Part shown: piece after piece, positions 55,290-61,844 of the stretch
Layout of the letters: every line of letters begins with the position of its first letter
Position numbering within the stretch: the first letter of the stretch is position 1
Source: Croceivirga radicis
GTDB taxonomy: Bacteria > Bacteroidota > Bacteroidia > Flavobacteriales > Flavobacteriaceae
Direction of reading: 5' to 3'
DNA: 64,000 nucleotides
Assembly: GCF_002072105.2 (NCBI RefSeq)
Contig: NZ_MTBC01000007.1
Span: 62,001 to 126,000 of the forward strand
Made by a program: the position numbers and the translations under genes
The notes under the pieces: generated by a model
The model's database searches: none
Told to the model about the DNA's origin: nothing
Seen by the model: only the letters and a program-made list of their open reading frames with translations

Positions 55290-57765
55290 AAGCAAGTCTT
55301 ACGGGCTTCAATTTTTATTGAAGCTGGTATTCCTTTTCTCCTTTATAAATATAGGTGCCCAAGATGCCATAATTACCGGTATTGTTTTAGATGAAAACCA
55401 AAATCCCATACCCGATGTTGCTATAAGTTATAGAAATACAGGTACCACCACCGCCGAGGACGGTAGTTATTTATTCGGTGTAGTTGCAGATAAAGCGGTT
55501 ACCATTTCTTTTAGCCACATAGGTTTTGAAAAAATAGTTCTTAAAGACCTCATTTTAAGTACCAACGAAACTTTTGAATTTAATCCTGTAATGAGCAAGG
55601 AAACGGTTCAAGTTGCGGGGGTTACAATTACGCCAAACGGTACAAAAAAACTGAAAGGCGTAACCACGGTTTCTCCAGAAATTATCAGAAATATTCCAGG
55701 AGCCAATGCTGGAGTAGAAAATATTTTAAAACTTTTACCTGGAGTATCCTTTAATAACGAGTTAAGCACACAATACAATGTAAGAGGTGGTAATTTTGAT
55801 GAAAATCTTGTGTACGTAAATGGTATACAAGTATACAAACCCTTTTTAATAAGGTCTGCACAACAAGAGGGTTTCAGTTTTGTAAATCCAGATATGGTAC
55901 AAAGCGTAGAATTTTCCGCAGGGGGGTTTCAAGCCAAATATGGTGACAAACTGTCTTCTGTCTTGGATATTAGATACAAGCAACCCACCAAGTTTAGTCT
56001 AAAAACCGCCGCAAGTTTAATTGATGCATCCACCACTATAGAAACAATTACCAAAAACAGAAAGTGGAGCTCTATTAGCGGTGTTCGTTATAGGGACAAT
56101 TCCCTTTTTATCAATAGCCAACAAACAGAAACCAATGTAAAACCTGTATTTTTTGATGCGCAGAGCTACCTCTCCTTTAAACCAACTACAAGGCTTCGCT
56201 TTAGTCTTCTAGGAAATTTCTCTGTTAATGATTATCAAAATGAACCATTGGCAAGGCAAACCAATTTTGGCACCATACAAGAACCCAGAGCGCTAGCCGT
56301 CTACTACCAAGGGCAAGAACAAACTAAATTTCAAACCGAATTCTTAGCCTTTAATTCGTCCATTTTAGTCAGCAACAACCTAAAACTAGACTTTAGCTCA
56401 TCTATTTACCATACGTTAGAACAAGAATTTTCAGATGTTATTGCGGCTTATGAACTTGGCCCAGTAGAAACAAATGCCGATAGTTCCAATTTTGGATCAA
56501 TAGTAAATGCAACCAATATTGGCGGACAAATCAACAGAGCCAGAAACGAATTAGATGCTTTAATTTACAGTGTAGCCCAAAAAGGTAAATTAAAAATAAA
56601 CGAACAACAATTAGATTGGGGTATAACGTATACGGTAGAAGATTTTAGAGACCAATTAAATGAAACCGAGTTTTTAGACTCTGCGGGAGTAATCATTAGA
56701 CCACCGAATAGCGGGTTTACCAACAATGAACCGTTTGAGCCTTATGATGCCCCTATTTTACCTTTTGAGCGGATTGCTGCTTACAACCAGGTAAAAACCG
56801 AACGTATTACTTCCTTTACACAATGGTCTACCCAAACAGAATGGAAAGAACATACCATTTATTTAAATGGCGGTGTTCGCGCCCATTGGTGGAATGTGAA
56901 CCCCAGCAACACTACCTCAAAATCACAGATAATATGGAGCCCTAGGGCGCAAATAGCCGTTAAACCCAATTGGAATGCCGATATGCTCTTTAGGTTAGCC
57001 GTCGGAAGCTATCAACAACCGCCATTTTACAGAGAACTAAGGGGATTTGATGGCCAGGTTAACCCAAATGTAAAAGCGCAAATGTCTACTCATTTTGTTG
57101 TGGGCAATGAATATAGTTTTCGTTTTTTGGACAGACCATTTTTCTTAACAAGTGAAGCCTATTATAAAAAAATGAGTGACGTAAACCCATACACATTAGA
57201 AGATGTACGTATTAGATATTTGGCAGAAAATATTGCCAAAGCCTATGCCTACGGTCTAGATTTTAGACTAAGTGGAACCTTTGTGCCCGGTATAGAGTCT
57301 TGGGTAAGTCTAGGATACCTTAAAACCGAAGAGAACTGGGACGATGAAGGGTACATAGCTAGGCCAACAGATCAACGATTAAAAATGGCAATGCTATTTC
57401 AAGATTACATGCCCAACTTACCACAACTAAGGTTGTATATTAATTTGGTCTATAACACGGGGGTTCCTGGTGGTTCTCCTAATTATGAAAATCCATATAA
57501 CTTTCAGAATAGATTAAGAGATTATAAACGGGCAGATTTGGGAATTTCCTATATTTTTGCGGACGTTAATACCAACTGGAAGAAAAAAAATTGGCAATCC
57601 GCATTTAAGGAGCTAGCCGTTGGTTTTGAAATCTTTAACCTATTCAACAATCAGAATTCTATCACTAATACTTGGGTTAGAGATGCAACCAACCAAAACC
57701 AATATGCTGTTCCCAATTATTTAACTTCTAGGATTTTCAATATTAAACTAAATGCAAGGTTTTAA
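55264..57765 (+). CDS. TonB-dependent outer membrane receptor
   Basis: An 833-residue protein. A signal peptide (FLFSFINIGAQ) is followed by a CarboxypepD_reg-like domain (about 36-115; ITGIVLDENQNPIPDVAISY), a plug domain (PGVSFNNELSTQYNVRGGNFDENL, two parts), then the beta-barrel ending with an aromatic C-terminal residue (NARF). It has no SusD partner here. The start is TTG 55264 inside the M23 gene. The ligand is unknown; siderophores, vitamins or peptides are possible. Confidence 0.9.
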   Translation: MSKHSTESKSKSYGLQFLLKLVFLFSFINIGAQDAIITGIVLDENQNPIPDVAISYRNTGTTTAEDGSYLFGVVADKAVTISFSHIGFEKIVLKDLILSTNETFEFNPVMSKETVQVAGVTITPNGTKKLKGVTTVSPEIIRNIPGANAGVENILKLLPGVSFNNELSTQYNVRGGNFDENLVYVNGIQVYKPFLIRSAQQEGFSFVNPDMVQSVEFSAGGFQAKYGDKLSSVLDIRYKQPTKFSLKTAASLIDASTTIETITKNRKWSSISGVRYRDNSLFINSQQTETNVKPVFFDAQSYLSFKPTTRLRFSLLGNFSVNDYQNEPLARQTNFGTIQEPRALAVYYQGQEQTKFQTEFLAFNSSILVSNNLKLDFSSSIYHTLEQEFSDVIAAYELGPVETNADSSNFGSIVNATNIGGQINRARNELDALIYSVAQKGKLKINEQQLDWGITYTVEDFRDQLNETEFLDSAGVIIRPPNSGFTNNEPFEPYDAPILPFERIAAYNQVKTERITSFTQWSTQTEWKEHTIYLNGGVRAHWWNVNPSNTTSKSQIIWSPRAQIAVKPNWNADMLFRLAVGSYQQPPFYRELRGFDGQVNPNVKAQMSTHFVVGNEYSFRFLDRPFFLTSEAYYKKMSDVNPYTLEDVRIRYLAENIAKAYAYGLDFRLSGTFVPGIESWVSLGYLKTEENWDDEGYIARPTDQRLKMAMLFQDYMPNLPQLRLYINLVYNTGVPGGSPNYENPYNFQNRLRDYKRADLGISYIFADVNTNWKKKNWQSAFKELAVGFEIFNLFNNQNSITNTWVRDATNQNQYAVPNYLTSRIFNIKLNARF

Positions 57766-58423
57766 AATATCTAAAGGCATAAACTGCTTGTTACTTCTAA
57801 TGCTAACAAGTTTAATGGGCTTTGGTCAAAAAAATATATACGAAAGCAATAAGTTTGATGAGTTGAGTAACAACCACCAAGAGCTAGCTATTTTACCTTT
57901 TATTACCAAACTAGAACTAGAGCAAACCAACGGAGAAGAAGATCTAAAATCGCTTACACAAAGAGAAGCTTATGCCGTGCAAAATGCTTTAGAGACCTAT
58001 TTTTCTATTCGGAAAAAGAAAAAGAAATTCAACGTAGATTTCCAGAACACCAAAGAGACCAATAGCATCTTGGCAAAAAAAGGAATTGATTATAGCAACT
58101 TGGACGTTTACAGCACAAAGGAATTGTCAGAAATTTTAGGGGTTGATGGGGTTATTAGCGGAAGTTTAGACCTTAACGTCTTATTATCCAAAGGTGTCTC
58201 AACGGATTTTAGTTTCTTTGATTACTTTCGAAGCGATGCCAATTACGGTAGAATCGGTTTAAAAATAAGCGATGGTGAAACTGGTAAACTACTATGGAAA
58301 TATGAAAAAACCATAGACAAAAAAACAGGCAAGAACACCACGGAACTTATTGATAAAATGATGAAAGCCGCTTCTAGAAAATTTCCTTACGATCGGGAAA
58401 AAAAACGTAAAAAAGGGAACTAA
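57752..58423 (+). CDS. Hypothetical periplasmic protein downstream of the TonB receptor
   Basis: A 223-residue protein with a signal peptide (LLLLMLTSLMGFGQ). It has the ELAILPFITKLE strand, the EILGVDGVISGSLDLNVLL and SDGETGKLLWKYEK pattern seen in CsgG/DUF799-like lipoprotein folds, and a basic C-terminal tail (REKKRKKGN). This points to a CsgG-like alpha/beta domain but I do not assign it. It overlaps the receptor gene by 14 bases and ends directly against the stop of the cysteine desulfurase. Confidence 0.7.
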   Translation: MQGFKISKGINCLLLLMLTSLMGFGQKNIYESNKFDELSNNHQELAILPFITKLELEQTNGEEDLKSLTQREAYAVQNALETYFSIRKKKKKFNVDFQNTKETNSILAKKGIDYSNLDVYSTKELSEILGVDGVISGSLDLNVLLSKGVSTDFSFFDYFRSDANYGRIGLKISDGETGKLLWKYEKTIDKKTGKNTTELIDKMMKAASRKFPYDREKKRKKGN

Positions 58424-59572
58424 TTAATTAGCCGCAAATTCTTTTAATACGTTGATTGCATAATCCAATTCTTCCTTAGTATTGTATTTAGAAAAGGAAA
58501 ATCGTACGGATGGCTTTTTTAGTTCCTCATCAGGTAAGATTTCGGTAAGTACATGTGAGCCCAAATCAGACCCACTTTGGCAAGCACTACCCTTTGAGCA
58601 AGCTATACCTTTTAAATCTAAATGAAACAACAACATCAAGGATTTTTGCGCATCAAAAGGTAATCTTGCATTTACAAGAGTGTAAGTACTTTTTCCCATA
58701 TCGCCAGAATGACCATTAAAAACCACACCAGGCAAAGCCTTTTCCATCTCTGTAATAAAATGCTGCTTTAACCCTTTTACATAGTTCATTTCTTCCTCTA
58801 GCTTATCATAAGAAGTAACAAAAGCAGTTTCTAAACCTACAATATTATGAAAAGACTCCGTACCGGCCCTAAACCCCCGTTCTTGTGAACCGCCTACTAT
58901 TAAAGGTTTTAAACCCGAATTTCTTTTGATCACGGCAAAACCAATTCCCTTAGGACCATGAAATTTGTGGGCGGCAGCTGTTAAAAAATGTACTTTACTA
59001 GATGCAAAATCCCAACTATAGTGCCCTAATGACTGTACCGTATCTGAATGAAAATAAGCTCCGTTAGCTTCACATAAATCACCAACTCTATCCAAGTCCA
59101 AGATATTTCCAATCTCATTGTTTACGTGCATAAGACTTACCAACTTTTTGGAATCGTCTGCTTTTAATAATTCCTCCAAATGTTGGTAATCTGGATTACC
59201 ATGGGCATCTAATTCTACAAAAACAAGATTTATAGCATATTCTTTGGTAAGCTCTTCTACCGTATGCAGAACGGCATGGTGTTCTATTTTAGAAGTAATA
59301 ATGGTCTTAACCCCTAAATCCCTTACCGCACATCTTAAAATCATATTATCTGCCTCTGTACCACCAGAAGTGAAAATGATTTCTGAAGGATGCGCATTAA
59401 TATATTTAGCAATGGTCTTGCGCGCTTTTTCTACCACCGTTTTGGCAGAGCGGCCAAAACTGTGGGTAGAGCTGGGGTTACCGTAGGTGTTGGCCAATGC
59501 CTCTTGCATTTTTTCCACCACTTCTTTTCTAACCTTTGTAGTAGCTGCATTATCTAAATAAACCTGCTGCAT
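58424..59572 (-). CDS. Cysteine desulfurase (NifS/IscS family)
   Basis: A 382-residue PLP enzyme that removes sulfur from cysteine for Fe-S clusters and thiolated cofactors. The N-terminus VYLDNAATTKVRKE, TSGGTEADNMIL, SKIEHHAVLHT, HSDTVQSLGHY and LTAAAHKFHGPKGIGF (PLP Lys) are all present; the active Cys loop is KGSACQSG near residue 325. No iscU or suf genes are adjacent, so its target pathway is not evident. Its start is preceded by an exact -7 element. Confidence 0.93.
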   Translation of the reverse strand: MQQVYLDNAATTKVRKEVVEKMQEALANTYGNPSSTHSFGRSAKTVVEKARKTIAKYINAHPSEIIFTSGGTEADNMILRCAVRDLGVKTIITSKIEHHAVLHTVEELTKEYAINLVFVELDAHGNPDYQHLEELLKADDSKKLVSLMHVNNEIGNILDLDRVGDLCEANGAYFHSDTVQSLGHYSWDFASSKVHFLTAAAHKFHGPKGIGFAVIKRNSGLKPLIVGGSQERGFRAGTESFHNIVGLETAFVTSYDKLEEEMNYVKGLKQHFITEMEKALPGVVFNGHSGDMGKSTYTLVNARLPFDAQKSLMLLFHLDLKGIACSKGSACQSGSDLGSHVLTEILPDEELKKPSVRFSFSKYNTKEELDYAINVLKEFAAN

Positions 59573-59600
59573 CTTCTTAAATTTTAGCTATCCAAAGCTG

Positions 59601-59608
59601 CAAAAGTA
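59601..59608 (-). promoter_or_regulatory. Candidate -7 element for the cysteine desulfurase gene
   Basis: On the minus strand this reads TACTTTTG, an exact TAnnTTTG match ending 28 bases before ATG 59572. Confidence 0.45.
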
Positions 59609-59674
59609 GCCATATTTACGTTAATTTCTTTTAAAAATGAATCTACCTTTTTCAATTGTACCACGGTTTTCCTT

Positions 59675-59682
59675 TACTTTTG
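59675..59682 (+). promoter_or_regulatory. Candidate -7 element for the lipoprotein gene, very close to the start
   Basis: TACTTTTG is an exact TAnnTTTG match ending five bases before ATG 59688. It supports this start over an earlier in-frame ATG at 59637 and suggests a leaderless message. Confidence 0.45.
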
Positions 59683-59687
59683 ACACC

Positions 59688-60188
59688 ATGAAAAAATTCT
59701 TGTCTTTAATAGGTATAGCGGTATTCTTGTATAATTGTAGCGATGGTGATTTACAGATAGAAACCATAGATTTTGATAGCGTTACCGCACAGAATTGTGG
59801 TACCCTTACCACTAGTTCGCGTGTTTTTTTTAAAATAAATGACGATGAGGCCTTAATACTGAACCTTGCTAGTGGATTGTTAAAAAATGAGGCCAGCACA
59901 GAAACCATATCCAGCAACATTGGCACCTCAACTTTAACGTATAGAATTTTTTCGGACGCCGTTTCAAGTGGTTATTTCTGCGACGAAATTCCACCTATTG
60001 AACCAGTAGTTACGGAAGAAATTGAAGCAACCGGCGGTAGTGTATTAATTAATACAGTGGCCATAGATTCTGTAACTTTTGAGCATACCATACAATTACA
60101 AGACATCACTTTGATAAATGAACAAGGAGAACGTATTACGGACTTAACTATTACAGATTTTGGTACCGTACAAACCAGTAGTAACTAA
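59688..60188 (+). CDS. Hypothetical lipoprotein
   Basis: A 166-residue protein with a lipoprotein signal, Cys17 following LIGIAVFLYN, then acidic residues (SDGD) as found after the Cys in surface-exposed lipoproteins of this phylum. The body is beta-rich, with TLTTSSRVFFKINDDEALIL. I do not recognise a family. It ends tail-to-tail with the Smr gene; the stops share CTAA (60185-60188). Confidence 0.65.
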   Translation: MKKFLSLIGIAVFLYNCSDGDLQIETIDFDSVTAQNCGTLTTSSRVFFKINDDEALILNLASGLLKNEASTETISSNIGTSTLTYRIFSDAVSSGYFCDEIPPIEPVVTEEIEATGGSVLINTVAIDSVTFEHTIQLQDITLINEQGERITDLTITDFGTVQTSSN

Positions 60189-60727
60189 GCTTGTTTAATA
60201 TACACTTCTGTTGCTCCCAAACCATACTTTTTGTAGTCCGCATCGTATGAGGTTACATTATCATACCTTCCAAATAGGTATTTAAGTTCTTCTTTTAAAA
60301 CCCCAGCGCCTACCCCGTGTATAAATACAACCTTTTGGATTTTTTTGTTCATTGCAAATTCTAGCTGGCGCTTAGCCGTATCTAATTGTATGTTGAGAAT
60401 GTCAAAATTAGAAAGGCCTCTTGTTTGGTTGGTTAGTTGATGAATGTGCAGGTCCACCTCCATCTTTGGTGCATTACGTTCTTTAGGCTTGGGCACGCTC
60501 TTCCGCTTTTTGAGCGGTTTATCCTTCTCTTTTTGTACCCTAAACGCTTCCAAATTACTAACCTTGATTTCCGCTCCCAATTTTACTAATTGATTTGCTT
60601 CAAAATTCAAGGGAAAACCATCCGTAGTTTCTATCGTAATTGTATTCCCAACCATACCCACTACAACACCTTTAATGGGTTCGTCCAAAACTTCTACGGT
60701 ATCTCCTATTGCAAATTGAAACGTCAT
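60185..60727 (-). CDS. DUF2027/Smr domain protein (MutS2-type C-terminal nuclease)
   Basis: A 180-residue protein. The N-terminal part (about 1-70) is a small beta-barrel of the DUF2027 type (IGDTVEVLDEPIKGVVVGMV), then a basic linker and an Smr domain (about 100-180) with EVDLHIHQLTN and the HGVGAGVLKEEL loop. Smr domains are found in MutS2 and nick or cleave nucleic acids, including stalled-ribosome mRNA. Start chosen at 60727, since the ATG at 60757 overlaps the -7 element. Confidence 0.87.
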   Translation of the reverse strand: MTFQFAIGDTVEVLDEPIKGVVVGMVGNTITIETTDGFPLNFEANQLVKLGAEIKVSNLEAFRVQKEKDKPLKKRKSVPKPKERNAPKMEVDLHIHQLTNQTRGLSNFDILNIQLDTAKRQLEFAMNKKIQKVVFIHGVGAGVLKEELKYLFGRYDNVTSYDADYKKYGLGATEVYIKQA

Positions 60728-60754
60728 AAAAAACAAGATTTCATTTTCCGAGTT

Positions 60755-60762
60755 CAAAAATA
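60755..60762 (-). promoter_or_regulatory. Candidate -7 element for the DUF2027/Smr gene
   Basis: On the minus strand this reads TATTTTTG, an exact TAnnTTTG match 27 bases before ATG 60727. Confidence 0.45.
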
Positions 60763-60802
60763 GTAGTAATTTGAACCGCAGTAAAACGGAATTTTAATTT
60801 CT

Positions 60803-61099
60803 ATGTTAGCCCTACATGCATCTTTAGAGAAATACATGCTTCCTTGTATGACCAAAAAAGTTTTGGGTTTTGATTGCCCAGGCTGTGGGTTACAGCGTTC
60901 TATTGCCTTTTTGCTTAAAGGTGAATTTTTAGAGGCGTTTTACATGTACCCTGCTATTTACACCCTTATTCCACTTTTGATTTTGGTTGTGGCAGAAAAA
61001 TTGTTTAAAGCAAATATAAGCAGCACCTTAATCTTAGGATTAGGCATTACGAGTGTGGCTTTAATTCTAATCAACTATACTATTAAATTAATCAATTAA
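60803..61099 (+). CDS. DUF2752 small membrane protein
   Basis: A 98-residue protein with the DUF2752 signature FDCPGCGLQRS, followed by two or three membrane segments. The CPGC pair could bind metal or form a disulfide. ATGs at residues 12 and 16 are alternative starts. Function unknown. It leads two CCC-motif membrane genes with a short gap (12 bases), so they look like an operon. Confidence 0.8.
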   Translation: MLALHASLEKYMLPCMTKKVLGFDCPGCGLQRSIAFLLKGEFLEAFYMYPAIYTLIPLLILVVAEKLFKANISSTLILGLGITSVALILINYTIKLIN

Positions 61100-61111
61100 A
61101 CCTCAAAATTT

Positions 61112-61441
61112 ATGGAACAACAAAAATTACCTAATGGCACGGCCATAATCGTCCTAAGTATTTTTGGCTATTTATGCTGTTGTTTTTCAGGTCTTGGTAT
61201 TATACCTTCTGCAATAGCATTTTATATGGCCAACAAGACTGAAGGTCTATACAAAGCCAACCCAGAACTTTATGCGAACGGTAGCCAAGCAAAAACCTAT
61301 AAAATTCTTGCTTTAATTGCGCTAATACTGAACGTTTTAATGGTAGCAAGACTAATTTATGTTATTGCAACTGGCGACTTTGAGCAAAGTATGGAGCAGT
61401 CTAGAGAGCTTTTAGAACAATGGGGACTTGAACAACCTTAA
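61112..61441 (+). CDS. CCC motif membrane protein, copy 1
   Basis: A 109-residue protein with two membrane segments. The first contains the motif YLCCCFSGLGIIPSAIAFYM, three adjacent cysteines inside the helix; the loop reads LYKANPELYANGSQAKTYK and a second helix follows. The C-terminal tail is acidic (QSRELLEQWGLEQP). RefSeq-type naming is 'CCC motif membrane protein' with no known role. It is paralogous to the next gene. Confidence 0.82.
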   Translation: MEQQKLPNGTAIIVLSIFGYLCCCFSGLGIIPSAIAFYMANKTEGLYKANPELYANGSQAKTYKILALIALILNVLMVARLIYVIATGDFEQSMEQSRELLEQWGLEQP

Positions 61442-61450
61442 TCCTATTAA

Positions 61451-61762
61451 ATGCAAAATGAACCGTTACCTGGTGCAAGTACCGCACTTACCATGGGTAT
61501 AATTTCTATAGTTTCTTTCTTTTTATGTTGTGGCCCATTTGCCGCAGTATTCAGTATTATTGGTTTGGTAAAGGCCAAAAGTGCAGAAAGATTATATCTA
61601 GAAAATCCCAATAGCTATACGGATTATAGTAATGTTAAAACAGGAAAGGTGCTATCTTGGATAGGCTTAATATTGTCTATAATAGGCATATTGATAACTA
61701 TAATCTATTTTGGAGCCATAATCGCTTTTATTGTAAATCAAGATGATTTTGGCACCTATTAA
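61451..61762 (+). CDS. CCC motif membrane protein, copy 2
   Basis: A 103-residue paralogue of the preceding gene: FFLCCGPFAAVFSIIGLVK (here two adjacent cysteines), the loop LYLENPNSYTDYSNVKTGK, and a second helix. The shared spacing of the LYxxNPxxY loop shows a tandem duplication. Function unknown. A strong terminator follows at 61789. Confidence 0.8.
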   Translation: MQNEPLPGASTALTMGIISIVSFFLCCGPFAAVFSIIGLVKAKSAERLYLENPNSYTDYSNVKTGKVLSWIGLILSIIGILITIIYFGAIIAFIVNQDDFGTY

Positions 61763-61788
61763 TTTGGTTAGTAAAAACCTTATAATAG

Positions 61789-61820
61789 AAAAAGCCCTGA
61801 AAATACTTTCAGGGCTTTTT
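61789..61820. terminator. Bidirectional terminator between the CCC cluster and recQ
   Basis: AAAAAGCCCTGAAA (61789-61802), loop ATAC, TTTCAGGGCTTTTT (61807-61820): a perfect 14-bp stem with A and T runs at the ends, shared by convergent genes. Confidence 0.92.
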
Positions 61821-61844
61821 AAATTTTAGGAATCTAAGTGTGCG

